Source of the DNA: Xanthomonas sp. AM6
GTDB taxonomy: Bacteria > Pseudomonadota > Gammaproteobacteria > Xanthomonadales > Xanthomonadaceae
DNA length: 64,000 nt
Direction: 5' to 3'
Assembly: GCF_025665335.1 (NCBI RefSeq)
Contig: NZ_CP106869.1
Span: 3,622,501-3,686,500 of the forward strand
Shown piece after piece: positions 29,540 to 38,157 of the stretch. The notes beneath the pieces are model-generated. The model had not been told where the DNA came from. It did not search any database and saw only the letters and a program-made list of their open reading frames with translations. The translations under genes and the position numbers were made by a program. Every line of letters begins with the position of its first letter. The first letter of the stretch is position 1.

Positions 29540-30291
29540 GGCGCCGGCACCTGCGGCGCGCGCGGCGCGTCCAGGGCCACGCATTCGCCCGGCCGCGCCA
29601 CGCGGTGGCCGCGTGCGCGCAGGGCCTCGGCATCTTCGGCGCTGGCATAGTGGTACAGCATGGTGCGTTGCAGCAGCTCGGCGGGATATTCCCGTTCCAG
29701 GTCGTCCACGCCAGTATGCGACGGATTGCCGTGAAGGCCGCAGTCGTGCGCGACTAGTTCGCCGTCGTCGGCGTAACGGCTCAGCATTTCCGGGATCGGC
29801 CGGGTGTCGCCGCTCCACACCAGCGCGCCCGGCAGGCGCAGCCCGTAGGCGGTTTCCGGCCAGTGGTGGCGCACCGGGAACACTTCCAGCCGCACCCCGT
29901 CGTGCCAGAACGCCGCGCCGACCGGGATCAGCTGGAACGCGTCCCAGAAGTTGGCGCCGCCCTCGGCCAGCGCGTTCGGGTAGTCGCCGACCCGCCGGTG
30001 CAGCAGCGGCACCACCGGCGCCGGCACGTACACCCGCACCTTGCCGCGCCGCGCGGAGAAATACGCGTCCACGAACAGCCGCTCGAACCCGGCCACGTGG
30101 TCCAGGTGCACATGGGTCACGAACAGCGCCTGCGGCATCGCCCGGTAGTGCGCCTGGTAGGCGCTCAGGCCCTCGCCGCCGCAGTCGATGGTCAGCCACG
30201 GCGCGCCGTCGCGCTCGATGGTGGCCATCGGCGAGCCCAGCTCCACCGCCGACGCGTTGCCGACGCCCTGGAAACGCAGCGCCCAGGCCAT
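29536..30291 (-). CDS. Metallo-beta-lactamase fold hydrolase
   Basis: A 251-residue MBL-fold protein. The metal-binding motif is HVHLDH (in LFVTHVHLDHVAGFE), with WSGDTRPI supplying the aspartate and LYHYASAEDAE a late histidine. The layout resembles RNase Z-type and related small-molecule hydrolases, but the substrate is unknown. Its start overlaps the stop of the Kdo kinase gene by one base (TGATG), and its own stop overlaps moaA. It therefore links the LPS kinase and the molybdopterin genes in one translationally coupled chain. Confidence 0.85.
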   Translation of the reverse strand: MAWALRFQGVGNASAVELGSPMATIERDGAPWLTIDCGGEGLSAYQAHYRAMPQALFVTHVHLDHVAGFERLFVDAYFSARRGKVRVYVPAPVVPLLHRRVGDYPNALAEGGANFWDAFQLIPVGAAFWHDGVRLEVFPVRHHWPETAYGLRLPGALVWSGDTRPIPEMLSRYADDGELVAHDCGLHGNPSHTGVDDLEREYPAELLQRTMLYHYASAEDAEALRARGHRVARPGECVALDAPRAPQVPAP

Positions 30292-31040
30292 CAGTAGCCC
30301 CGGTTCCAGGCCAGGTCGTAGGCGCGGCGCAGGCGCGCGTAGTCCTTGTCGACCTCGTCGACGCTGCGCTCGCCGCGCAGCTTCAGCAGCGAGCGGTGCA
30401 GGCGCTTGAGGTTGCGCTCGCGCCAGCGCGTGGCCGGGATGCGCAGCACGCCGCGGTCGAAATCGATCAGCCAGCCGCGGCCGTTGCCGTCGAACAGGAT
30501 GTTGTGCGCGTTGAGATCGGCATGGTCCAGCCCGGCGCGGTGGAAGCGCGCGATCAGCCGCCCGGCCTCCTCCCACGGCGCGCCGCGGCCGGCGACGTGG
30601 GCGCGATCGGCCAGCGAGCGCACGCCCTCCAGCCGCTCCATCAGGATCGCCGCGCGGTAGCGCAGCCCCTGGCGCAGGTAGCAGGCGGCCAGCGGCCGCG
30701 GCACCGGCAGCTTGCGCGCGATCAGCGCGCGCATCAGCCGGAACTCGGCGAAGCTGCGGGTGCGGTCGGCGCCGGACCACAGGTAGCGGTCGCGGCTCAC
30801 CTTGGCGGCCAGGCCGCCGCGCCTGTACTGGCGCAGCACGCAGGCGCCGAACGGGGCGTCGACGAACCAGGCGCCGCCGCGGCCGCCCTCGTCCACCGGC
30901 CGCGCGCGCTCGGCCCAGTGCGCGGCCGAGAACAGCGCCGGCTCGGCTTGCCGCAGTCGTTGGCGGTCGAACAGAATGGCGCCATAGCCGCGGCCCTCGC
31001 GGTACGGCGTCAGCGCTTCGGTGGCGTCGAATGCAACCAT
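30291..31040 (-). CDS. kdkA: 3-deoxy-D-manno-octulosonic acid kinase
   Basis: A 249-residue protein kinase-fold enzyme of the KdkA/InaA family that phosphorylates Kdo of the LPS inner core at the cytosolic face. Catalytic motifs are [18 protein letters not shown] (kinase HxDxxxxN) and [10 protein letters not shown] (DFD). The N-terminal [17 protein letters not shown] matches other KdkA proteins. Xanthomonas LPS is known to carry phosphorylated Kdo and no heptose, which fits. It diverges from a GT9 gene with only about 20 bp between start codons, and its stop overlaps the next gene. Confidence 0.88.
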   Translation of the reverse strand: MVAFDATEALTPYREGRGYGAILFDRQRLRQAEPALFSAAHWAERARPVDEGGRGGAWFVDAPFGACVLRQYRRGGLAAKVSRDRYLWSGADRTRSFAEFRLMRALIARKLPVPRPLAACYLRQGLRYRAAILMERLEGVRSLADRAHVAGRGAPWEEAGRLIARFHRAGLDHADLNAHNILFDGNGRGWLIDFDRGVLRIPATRWRERNLKRLHRSLLKLRGERSVDEVDKDYARLRRAYDLAWNRGY

Positions 31041-31060
31041 TCAGCGAGTCTAACAACACC

Positions 31061-32110
31061 ATGGCAGCAACGCTCCCTTCGCTGTGCCTGTTGCGCCTGT
31101 CGGCGCTGGGGGACGTGACCCACGTGGTGCCGCTGGTGCGCACCCTGCAGCGCGCCTGGCCCGCCGCGCCGCCGCTGCACTGGATCATCGACAAGGCCGG
31201 GCACAAGCTGCTCGACGGCCTGCCCGGGGTGGTGTTCCACGCCTACGACAAGCGCAGCGGCGTGGCCGGCATGCGCGCGCTGCGCCGCGAACTGCCGCCG
31301 CAGCGCTTCGACGCGCTGCTGCAGATGCAGGTGGCGCTGCGCGCCAACGCGCTGTCGGCGTTCGTGCGCGCGCGCCGCCGCATCGGCTACGACCGCAGCC
31401 GCTCCAAGGACCTGCACGGCCTGTTCGTCAACGAACGCATCCCCGACCGCCCCGGCATCCACGTGCTCGATGCGATCGGCAGCTTCTGCGAGCCGCTGGG
31501 CCTGCGCCAGACCGAGGTGCGCTGGGACCTGCCGATCCCCGAGGACGCGCACGCCTGGGCCCGCGCGCAATGGCCCGACGACGGCCGCCCGGCGCTGCTG
31601 ATCTCGCCCTGCTCCAGCCATGTGCGCCGCAACTGGTACGCCGACCGCTACGCCGCGGTCGCCGACCATGCCGCCGCGCAGGGCTGGCGGGTGGTGCTGT
31701 GCGGCGGGCGCAGCGAGCTGGAGCGCCGCACCGCCGACGCCATCGTCGCGGCCATGCGCGCGCCGGTCCTGGACCTGGTCGGCCGCGACACGCTCAAGCA
31801 GCTGCCGGCGCTGTTGCAGCGCGCGGCGCTGGTGATGACTCCCGACTCGGGCCCGATGCACATCGCCAACGCAGTGGGCAGCAAGGTGCTGGGCCTGCAT
31901 GCGGCCAGCAACCCGCGCCGCAGCGGCCCGTACTCGGACATCCGCTACTGCGTGGACAAGTACGACGCGGCGGCGCGCAAGTTCCTCGGCAAGCCGGCCG
32001 AGCAGCTGAAGTGGGGCAGCAAGATCGAATTCGACGCGGTGATGGCGCTGATCGGCGTGGACGACGCCATCGCCGCATTCGAGCGCTACCGCGCCGACCA
32101 CGGCAGGTAG
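31061..32110 (+). CDS. GT9 family glycosyltransferase (LPS heptosyltransferase-like)
   Basis: A 349-residue glycosyltransferase of family 9. Family landmarks are CLLRLSALGDVTHVVPLVRTL, IGYDRSRSKDLHGLFVN, ISPCSSHVRRNWYADRYAAV and the donor-binding VMTPDSGPMHIANAVGSKVLGLH. It resembles heptosyltransferase I (WaaC), but xanthomonad LPS core is reported to lack heptose, so the sugar may differ. The ATG at 31061 was chosen because it matches the family start; another ATG ten codons upstream lies inside the kdkA coding region. A role in LPS core synthesis is inferred from family and from divergent kdkA. Confidence 0.85.
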   Translation: MAATLPSLCLLRLSALGDVTHVVPLVRTLQRAWPAAPPLHWIIDKAGHKLLDGLPGVVFHAYDKRSGVAGMRALRRELPPQRFDALLQMQVALRANALSAFVRARRRIGYDRSRSKDLHGLFVNERIPDRPGIHVLDAIGSFCEPLGLRQTEVRWDLPIPEDAHAWARAQWPDDGRPALLISPCSSHVRRNWYADRYAAVADHAAAQGWRVVLCGGRSELERRTADAIVAAMRAPVLDLVGRDTLKQLPALLQRAALVMTPDSGPMHIANAVGSKVLGLHAASNPRRSGPYSDIRYCVDKYDAAARKFLGKPAEQLKWGSKIEFDAVMALIGVDDAIAAFERYRADHGR

Positions 32111-32143
32111 CGCCGCCGCGCGGCGCGCCGGCAGGCCGTGGCC

Positions 32144-32545
32144 CTACGGCGTGCCGCGGTAGTCCTGGTAGGACTTCTCTTCCACGTAGCTGGAGCCCAG
32201 CGCCAGGTTGATCTCCTTCTTGATCCGCGCGCGCTCGTCGTTCTCGTAGTACACGCTGCGCGCGAGCTTGATGAATTCCTCGTCGAAGGCCTGCGCCTTC
32301 TCCTTGACCCGGATCTCGTCCTCGATCACCCACAGGCGCTCGTTGACCGCCTTGAGGTCGGCGCGCAGGCGCGCGATGTCGCCGCCGGCGGCCGGGTGCG
32401 CCATCCAGATCTTCTCCAGCGCCGACAGTTCCGTGCGCACGTTGGCCAGCTTGGCCGCATCCTCGATGCGCTCGGACTTGATCTGCAGGATGGCGATCTT
32501 GTCGAGCAGTTCGCCGAAGGAAACGGGGGCCAGAATTTCGGACAT
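32144..32545 (-). CDS. DUF6165 family protein
   Basis: A 133-residue, strongly helical, charged protein starting MSEILAPVSFGELLDKIAIL and ending SSYVEEKSYQDYR. I recognise it as a DUF6165-type protein of unknown function, often found near polysaccharide or LPS genes. No signal peptide or membrane segment is visible, and coiled-coil stretches are likely in residues 15-110. It converges with the GT9 gene (33 bp between stops). An ATG four codons upstream is possible. Confidence 0.75.
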   Translation of the reverse strand: MSEILAPVSFGELLDKIAILQIKSERIEDAAKLANVRTELSALEKIWMAHPAAGGDIARLRADLKAVNERLWVIEDEIRVKEKAQAFDEEFIKLARSVYYENDERARIKKEINLALGSSYVEEKSYQDYRGTP

Positions 32546-32633
32546 GGGCACATCCAAGCGATAGGTGGAAGGAAGTGTAGCGGGCGGGCCTTAAAGCCGT
32601 GTCGGCGCGCTGCGGCCGGGTTCTCGAAAAGAC

Positions 32634-32655
32634 AAAAGGCCCCTGACGGGGCCTT
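32634..32655 (-). terminator. Terminator of tRNA-Ser(CGA)
   Basis: GGCCCC/GGGGCC stem, loop of four, followed on the minus strand by TTTT. It lies 10 nt after the tRNA 3' end. Confidence 0.75.
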
Positions 32656-32664
32656 CTGCGAAAC

Positions 32665-32755
32665 TGGCGGGAAGGGGGGGATTCGAACCCCCGAGGCGCT
32701 ATAAACGCCTGCCTGATTTCGAGTCAGGTACATTCAACCGCTCTGCCACCTTCCC
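32665..32755 (-). tRNA. tRNA-Ser (CGA)
   Basis: Class II tRNA with a long variable arm on the minus strand; acceptor GGGAAGG, anticodon stem CCTGA/TCAGG with loop CTCGAAA (anticodon CGA), T-arm GGGGGTTCGAATCCCCC, and encoded CCA. Confidence 0.96.
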
Positions 32756-32784
32756 GGGTGGTCCCCGGCGGACCGGGGGCGTGC

Positions 32785-32813
32785 ATCATACGGTTCCCGC
32801 CGCGCGCGGACAA
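32785..32813 (-). promoter_or_regulatory. Sigma-70 promoter of tRNA-Ser(CGA)
   Basis: TTGTCC and TATGAT with 17 bp spacing on the minus strand, about 30 bp upstream of the tRNA 5' end. Confidence 0.78.
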
Positions 32814-32960
32814 GCGCCGCGTCGCCCGTCGGCATGGCGCCGCCCCTGTCCCGCCATGAACCCCGCCTGCCCTGCGCCGCCGCGGACGATTGCCTGATGT
32901 CCGCCCGACCGCGATGATGCCGTTTGAATGACAGGAAGCCGGGCCAGCCGCGGGCGCGCA

Positions 32961-33665
32961 ATGATCGAATTCGGACACCTCACCCACGTCGGCCTGCGCC
33001 GCGACCTCAACGAGGACACCTATTACGGCGACAACGAACTCGGCCTGTGGCTGGTCGCCGACGGCATGGGCGGCCATGCCTGCGGCGAGGTCGCCAGCGC
33101 GCTGGCGCGCGAGGCCATCGTCCGCGAGGTGCGCGGCGGCACGCCGCTGGCGCAGGCGATCCGCATCGCCGACGAGGAGATCATCCGCGCCTCGCGCCGG
33201 CGCAACGACAGCTTGCCGATGGGTACCACCGTGGTCGCCGCGCGCGTGCAGGGCAACCGTTTCGAGGTGGCCTGGGTCGGCGACAGCCGCGCCTACCTGT
33301 GGCGCGACGGCAAGCTGGCCCAGCTCAGCCAGGACCACAGCTACGTGCAGGAACTGATCGCCCAGGGCGCGCTGACCGCCGAACAGGCGCGCGCGCACCC
33401 GCACCGCAACGTGGTCACCCAGGCGCTGGGCGTCACCGATCCGCTGCATCTCAACGTGGCCACGATGACCGGCGAACTGCGCCCGGGCATGCAGCTGCTG
33501 CTGTGCAGCGATGGGCTGACCGAGGAAGTGGACGACCCCGGCATCGCCGCCACCCTCGGCCACGACGACTGCAGCGCGCAGGAATGCGTGGACACGCTGG
33601 TGGCTGCGGCGCTGGACGGCGGCGGCTCGGACAACATCACCGCGATCCTGGTGCGCTGCCACTGA
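32961..33665 (+). CDS. PP2C-type serine/threonine protein phosphatase
   Basis: A 234-residue metal-dependent phosphatase. The metal-binding and catalytic motifs are in order: RDLNEDTYY, VADGMGGHACGEVA, LPMGTTVVAA, AWVGDSRAYLW, LLCSDGLTEEV and GGGSDNITAILV. Such stand-alone PP2C enzymes (Stp/PrpC class) reverse Ser/Thr phosphorylation and also serve type VI secretion regulation in some species; no kinase or T6SS gene is nearby. The start at MIEFGHLTHVG is preferred; an upstream ATG would add 11 residues not seen in the family. Confidence 0.9.
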   Translation: MIEFGHLTHVGLRRDLNEDTYYGDNELGLWLVADGMGGHACGEVASALAREAIVREVRGGTPLAQAIRIADEEIIRASRRRNDSLPMGTTVVAARVQGNRFEVAWVGDSRAYLWRDGKLAQLSQDHSYVQELIAQGALTAEQARAHPHRNVVTQALGVTDPLHLNVATMTGELRPGMQLLLCSDGLTEEVDDPGIAATLGHDDCSAQECVDTLVAAALDGGGSDNITAILVRCH

Positions 33666-33936
33666 GGCGCAGCGCTGCGCGAGCGGCGCGGTGATGTCGC
33701 CGGCTGCGGCGACGGGTCATCCACCCTGGCGGCACTGGCGCGCCCACGTCGCGGTTTTCGCGGACCTGCGCAGGTCGCCGCTGCGCGAGCGCGCCTTTTC
33801 GATGCTGGCCGCGCCGCGCGGCGCAGGCTGACCGGACCCTCTCCTGCGCGGTGTTGCGGCCAAGCGCGGCGCCGGCACCGCCATCACGCAACCCGCAGCG
33901 CGCGCCAGCGAGCGCCGCCGCCGGCGCCGCGACCGC

Positions 33937-34677
33937 TCAGCCGGCCACGGCCTCCGCCAGCACCGGCTCGGCCGCGTCCCACAGCGCGCGCCCGGCCTTC
34001 TTGCGCAGCTTCTCCAGCCGCGCCTCGTGCGCTTCCAGTTCCGAGGCGGTGGGCAGCACCCGCGGCCGCGGCAGCAGCGTCGCCATGTCGAACACCGGGC
34101 GCTGGCCGCCGGCATGGTCGCCGGCGCGGTCGTCGGCCAGGGCGAAGCCGATCTCTTCCTGGCCCGAAGTCAGCGCGATGTAGACGTCGCTGAGGATCTG
34201 CGCATCGAGCAGCGCGCCGTGCAGTTGCCGGTGCGAGTTGTCCACGCCCAGCCGCTTGCACAGCGCGTCCAGCGAATTGCGCTGGCCCGGGAAGCGCTCG
34301 CGCGCCAGCAGCAGCGTATCGACGACCGTGGCGCGGTCGAGGATGCGCCCGTACGTCGCGCCCAGCCGCGACAGTTCGTAGTCGAGGAAGCCCAGGTCGA
34401 ACGAGGCGTTGTGGATGATCAGTTCGGCGCCGTCGATGAACGCCAGGAACTCGTCCACCACCTCGTGGAATTCCGGCTTGTCGGCCAGGAACTCCAGGGT
34501 CAGGCCGGTGACTTCCTGCGCGCCGGGCTCGAAGTCGCAGTCCGGGCGCAGGTAGCGGTGGAAGTTGCGCCCGCTCGGGCGCCGCTCGAGCAGTTCCACC
34601 GCGCCGATTTCGACGACGCGGTTGCCCTTCTTCCATTCCAGGCCGGTGGTTTCGGTATCGAGGATGATCTGACGCAT
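33937..34677 (-). CDS. dnaQ: DNA polymerase III subunit epsilon (3'-5' exonuclease)
   Basis: A 246-residue proofreading exonuclease of the DEDDh family. Exo I is LDTETTGL, Exo II is ELIIHNASFDLGFLDYEL, and the third block has H and D in RQLHGALLDAQILSDVYI. The C-terminal region (about 185-246) is the flexible segment that binds the alpha subunit. It lies 32 bp after rnhA on the same strand, the usual rnhA-dnaQ pair. About 270 bp with no visible gene separate it from the PP2C gene. Confidence 0.96.
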   Translation of the reverse strand: MRQIILDTETTGLEWKKGNRVVEIGAVELLERRPSGRNFHRYLRPDCDFEPGAQEVTGLTLEFLADKPEFHEVVDEFLAFIDGAELIIHNASFDLGFLDYELSRLGATYGRILDRATVVDTLLLARERFPGQRNSLDALCKRLGVDNSHRQLHGALLDAQILSDVYIALTSGQEEIGFALADDRAGDHAGGQRPVFDMATLLPRPRVLPTASELEAHEARLEKLRKKAGRALWDAAEPVLAEAVAG

Positions 34678-34709
34678 GTCGCTCGCTGCAGGATGGGGCG
34701 TGGAAAGGA

Positions 34710-35168
34710 TCAGGACGCGACCGCGGCGCCGCCGGCGCGCACCCGCAGCGCCTGGTTGCGCGCCAGCACGTCCACCCGCTCGTTGTCCGGGTCGCCGTTG
34801 TGGCCCTTGACCCAGCGCCAGTCGATCGTGTGCCGCTGCGCGGCGGCATGCAGCCGCTCCCATAGGTCGCGGTTCTTGACCGGATCGCCGCCGGCGGTCT
34901 TCCACTGCCGCCGCACCCAGCCGGGCATCCATTCGGTGATGCCCTGGCGCACATACTGCGAGTCGGTGTGCAGCACGATCTGGCACGGCTCATTGAGCGT
35001 CTCCAGCGCCATGATCGCGGCCATCAGCTCCATGCGGTTGTTGGTGGTGTGCGCCTCGGCGCCGGCCACCTCGCGTTCCAGGCCCTTGTAGCGCAGCAGC
35101 GCGGCCCAGCCGCCGGGGCCGGGATTGCCGAGGCAGGCGCCGTCGGTATGGATGTCTACAGTCTTCAT
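34710..35168 (-). CDS. rnhA: Ribonuclease HI
   Basis: A 152-residue enzyme that cuts the RNA strand of RNA-DNA hybrids. The four catalytic acids are in [34 protein letters not shown] and NERVDVLA, and [11 protein letters not shown] holds the handle residues. Normal length with an ATG start. It is paired with dnaQ downstream, and 13 bp separate it from the methyltransferase gene upstream, suggesting co-transcription. Confidence 0.97.
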   Translation of the reverse strand: MKTVDIHTDGACLGNPGPGGWAALLRYKGLEREVAGAEAHTTNNRMELMAAIMALETLNEPCQIVLHTDSQYVRQGITEWMPGWVRRQWKTAGGDPVKNRDLWERLHAAAQRHTIDWRWVKGHNGDPDNERVDVLARNQALRVRAGGAAVAS

Positions 35169-35181
35169 GTACGTCCAGGAA

Positions 35182-35841
35182 TCAGATGGAGGCGGCCGAG
35201 CCGCGCCAGCGGACCGGCGCGCGCAGCGGAATGGGGCCGATGCCGGCGGCGGTGCGCTTCTCCGCCTGCAGCAGGCACACCGCGCGCAGCGGCGCGCCGG
35301 AGGTCGCCGAGCCGACGCCGCCGCGGGTCGGCCAGACCGGCCCGAGATAGCGCAGGTGCTCCACGCACGGCAGCCCGGCCTGCTCCAGCAGTCCGCGCCA
35401 GCTGCCCGGCGGCCGCGCCACCAGGCCCTGCCGGCGCCAGCGCAGCCGGTACGGACTCATCGCGTTCAGCGCGAACAGCCACAGCCGCCCGCCCGGCAGC
35501 AGCACCCGCTCGCATTCCTCCAGCAGCGCCGCGGCGTCGGCGCCCAGCACGTGCTGCAGCACGATCGCGTTGACGCTCTCCGACGGCAACGGCAGCGGCA
35601 GCGTGCACACCAAGTCGCCGGCATAGCCGCGCGCGGTGCGGTGCAGGCGCACGCCGCGCCCCGGCAGCTCGCGCGCCAGCGGCGCGAACGGCACCGGCGC
35701 CAGCCACAACCAGGGCTGCGCGGGGCGCCCGAGCAGGGCGTCGAGGATCAGCGGTTGCTCGGCCTGGAGCAGTTGCTGCGCCACCACCGTATCAAACCAG
35801 GATGAGACAGCGGCTTGACGGGGGAATGGGGCGGCAGGCAT
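35182..35841 (-). CDS. Methyltransferase domain protein next to gloB
   Basis: A 219-residue protein with a class I SAM-methyltransferase-like fold: [12 protein letters not shown] in the place of motif [23 protein letters not shown] as motif II/III and [27 protein letters not shown] as the post-III region. The normal GxGxG motif I is not evident, so catalytic activity is uncertain. It diverges from gloB with 12 bp between start codons, the common gloB-methyltransferase-rnhA-dnaQ arrangement. The substrate is unknown. Confidence 0.8.
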   Translation of the reverse strand: MPAAPFPRQAAVSSWFDTVVAQQLLQAEQPLILDALLGRPAQPWLWLAPVPFAPLARELPGRGVRLHRTARGYAGDLVCTLPLPLPSESVNAIVLQHVLGADAAALLEECERVLLPGGRLWLFALNAMSPYRLRWRRQGLVARPPGSWRGLLEQAGLPCVEHLRYLGPVWPTRGGVGSATSGAPLRAVCLLQAEKRTAAGIGPIPLRAPVRWRGSAASI

Positions 35842-35853
35842 GGTGCCAATTCT

Positions 35854-36618
35854 ATGCGACTGATCGCCCTGCCCGCATTCCAGGATAATTACATCTGGGC
35901 GATCGCCGCCGCGGACGGCCGCGCCGTGCTGGTCGACCCGGGCCAGGCCGAACCGGTGTTCGAGGCGGCAGCGCAAGGGCTGCAACCGGCCGCCGTGCTG
36001 CTGACCCACCATCACGACGACCACATCGGCGGCGTGGCGGCCCTGCGCGAGCGCTGGCCGGACCTGCCCGTGTACGCCCCGGACGAGCCGCGGATCCCCT
36101 TCGCCAGCCAGCGCGTGGGCGACGGCGACAGCGTCCGGGCGCTGGAATGGGAGTGGCGGACCCTCGCCGTGCCCGGGCACACCCGCTCGCACGTGGCCTA
36201 TGTCGGCCACGGCCACCTGTTCAGCGGCGATACGCTGTTCAGCCTGGGCTGTGGGCGGATGTTCGAAGGTACGCCCTCCCAGATGTTGGGTTCGCTGCAA
36301 CGGCTGGCCGCCCTCCCGGGCGCCACGCTGGTGTGTTGCGGACACGAATACACCCTGGCCAATGCGGCATTCGCCGTCACGGTCGATCCCACCAACGCTG
36401 CCCTGCGGCAGCGCCATCAGGAAGTCCAGGCCATGCGTCATGCTGCCCGTCCCACTGTTCCCGTCACGCTCGCCGGCGAAATGGCGACCAATCCGTTCCT
36501 GCGCACCGCCTCGGCGGCGATCCAGCAGGCGGTCGCTGCCCGGCTCGGCCGCAGCGCGCGCGACGAAGTGGAGGTATTCGCCGAATTGAGGCGCTGGAAA
36601 GACGATTTCCGCGCATGA
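35854..36618 (+). CDS. gloB: Hydroxyacylglutathione hydrolase (glyoxalase II)
   Basis: A 254-residue MBL-fold enzyme that hydrolyses S-lactoylglutathione, the second step of methylglyoxal detoxification. The binuclear metal site motif is [10 protein letters not shown], followed by [29 protein letters not shown] and [14 protein letters not shown]. The start [15 protein letters not shown] is the family N-terminus. Its stop overlaps the ATG of mltD (ATGA), and it diverges from the methyltransferase gene. Confidence 0.96.
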   Translation: MRLIALPAFQDNYIWAIAAADGRAVLVDPGQAEPVFEAAAQGLQPAAVLLTHHHDDHIGGVAALRERWPDLPVYAPDEPRIPFASQRVGDGDSVRALEWEWRTLAVPGHTRSHVAYVGHGHLFSGDTLFSLGCGRMFEGTPSQMLGSLQRLAALPGATLVCCGHEYTLANAAFAVTVDPTNAALRQRHQEVQAMRHAARPTVPVTLAGEMATNPFLRTASAAIQQAVAARLGRSARDEVEVFAELRRWKDDFRA

Positions 36619-37835
36619 GGTCGCTGCTGTTGACGGCGGCGCTGACGCTGGCCATCGCGTCGGCGTCCCCTTCCGCGAGCGCCGCGGCGCCGGTCGGCGC
36701 CGCACTGGAGCAGACCGTTGCCGGGCTGAACGCGCTGCCGACGGACCCCGCGGCGCTGCCGCCGGCGACCACCCGTAACGGCCATACCATCCTGGCCAGC
36801 TTCCGCGACGGCCTGGCCGACGCGCAATGCGACAACGGCGCCACCGACGCGCGCTGGAAGCAGCAGTTCTCGCGCGCGCCGGCGCGCCTGGCCAACGAGG
36901 ACGAGGACGTGTTGCCGCTGTTCGGCTACGTGGTCGACGAACTGCGCGCCGCCGACTTGCCGACCGAATTCGCGCTGATCCCGTTCGTCGAGAGCGGCTA
37001 CCGCCCCGCCGCGCGCAACAGCAGCGGCCCGGCCGGGCTGTGGCAGTTCATCGCCGACACCGCCCGCAACCACGACGTGCCGGTCGAAGGCGGCTACGAC
37101 GGGCGCCTGTCGGCGGTGGACTCCACCCGCGCCGCGGTGCGCTACCTGAAGACCCTGCACGGCATGTTCGGCGGCGACTGGCGCCTGGCGATCATGGCCT
37201 ACAACGCCGGCGAGTACCGCGTGCTGCAGTCGATGCGCCGCGCCGGCATGAACGCGCAGAACGCGAAGCCTGACAAGTTGCCCGGGCTGTCGCCGATCAC
37301 CTACGCCTACGTCGAGAAGCTGCATGCGCTGGCCTGCGTGCTGGAGCAGGCGCAGACCCGCGACGAGTGGATGGCCTCGCTGGACCGCGAGGTGCCGATC
37401 CTGCAGGCGCGCACCCTGCCCGCCGGCATGGCGCTGGACGACTGGGCGCGGCAGCAGGCGCTGCAGGGCAATCAGGTCGCCCGCCTGAACCCGGCGCTGG
37501 GCAGCGCGCGCAACAGCAGGCGCGCGCTGCCGGTGCTGGCGCCGGTCGGCAGCGGCGGCAGCGCCGCCACGGCCGCCGCCGACGCGCTGGCGGCGGCGCA
37601 GGCGCCGATCGCGGCGCCGGCGGCCAGGACCGTTGCCAGCGCCAGCGAGGCCACGCCGCCGCGGATCCGCTCGCGCACCGCGTCGGCGCGCCGCACCCAC
37701 ACGGTCCGCGACGGCGACACCGCCTGGACCATCGCCAAGCGCTACGGCATCACCGTGCAGACCCTGCTGGCGAAGAACGGCCTGTCCGCACGCAGCGTGC
37801 TGCGCCCGGGCATGGTGCTGAGCTACGAGGAATAG
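36615..37835 (+). CDS. mltD: Membrane-bound lytic murein transglycosylase D-like
   Basis: A 406-residue secreted transglycosylase. A signal peptide (about 1-24, ending SASAAAPV) is followed by an SLT domain (about 110-230) with the catalytic Glu in [24 protein letters not shown] and [14 protein letters not shown]-terminal LysM repeat (about 360-405, [23 protein letters not shown]) binds peptidoglycan. Unlike E. coli MltD no lipobox cysteine is seen and only one LysM is present. It overlaps gloB by four bases. The REP palindrome lies 70 bp downstream. Confidence 0.9.
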   Translation: MRSLLLTAALTLAIASASPSASAAAPVGAALEQTVAGLNALPTDPAALPPATTRNGHTILASFRDGLADAQCDNGATDARWKQQFSRAPARLANEDEDVLPLFGYVVDELRAADLPTEFALIPFVESGYRPAARNSSGPAGLWQFIADTARNHDVPVEGGYDGRLSAVDSTRAAVRYLKTLHGMFGGDWRLAIMAYNAGEYRVLQSMRRAGMNAQNAKPDKLPGLSPITYAYVEKLHALACVLEQAQTRDEWMASLDREVPILQARTLPAGMALDDWARQQALQGNQVARLNPALGSARNSRRALPVLAPVGSGGSAATAAADALAAAQAPIAAPAARTVASASEATPPRIRSRTASARRTHTVRDGDTAWTIAKRYGITVQTLLAKNGLSARSVLRPGMVLSYEE

Positions 37836-37904
37836 CGCGGCGTCCTGCGGCAGCGGGACCCACCGACATCCGCGCGGCGCCAGGTTCGACTCCAGCGATA
37901 CACT

Positions 37905-37972
37905 TGTAGGAGCGACTTCAGTCGCGACGGGCTTTCCCGGGAAAGCCCGTCGCGACTGAAGTCGCTCCTACA
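37905..37972. repeat. GTAG-type REP pair, perfect 68-bp palindrome
   Basis: Two copies of TGTAGGAGCGACTTCAGTCG plus flank, in exact inverted orientation with the centre CCC|GGG; all 34 base pairs match and there is no loop. The terminal GTAGG and the small inner hairpin (GCGACTTCAGTCGC) are typical of GTAG REP elements of Stenotrophomonas, Xanthomonas and Pseudomonas, which are mobilised by RAYT transposases. No RAYT gene is in this window. Confidence 0.9.
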
Positions 37973-38101
37973 GGATGGCGAGCCGCTGATGGAAGAGCTC
38001 CGGCCGTGCGGCCCTGCCACAGCGGCCGCGTCACGCCGCGACCGCGTCGCCCACCCGCCGCGCATCCGAATGCCCCAAATGCCCGGCGCAGGTGCCGGAA
38101 A

Positions 38102-38132
38102 CGAACAAGCCCGGCAGGACCGGGCTTGTTCG
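38102..38132. terminator. Hairpin terminator after ppiD
   Basis: Perfect 13-bp stem CGAACAAGCCCGG/CCGGGCTTGTTCG with a 5-nt loop, 25 bp after the ppiD stop. The stem ends contain A/T runs. Confidence 0.75.
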
Positions 38133-38157
38133 CATCACGCGTCGGCGCAAGCGGCGC

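Larger units (their letters stand above)
37836..38157. other. Intergenic region between convergent mltD and ppiD
   Basis: About 320 bp without a gene. It holds the 68-bp REP palindrome and the ppiD terminator; nothing else is recognisable. Confidence 0.7.

Noticed and set aside
28499..29600. Molybdenum cofactor riboswitch upstream of moaA
   Set aside because: moaA overlaps the upstream gene, leaving no leader in which a riboswitch could fold.
31061..32110. Firm naming of the GT9 gene as waaC
   Set aside because: Sequence is heptosyltransferase-like, but xanthomonad core LPS is reported to lack heptose, so the symbol was left out.
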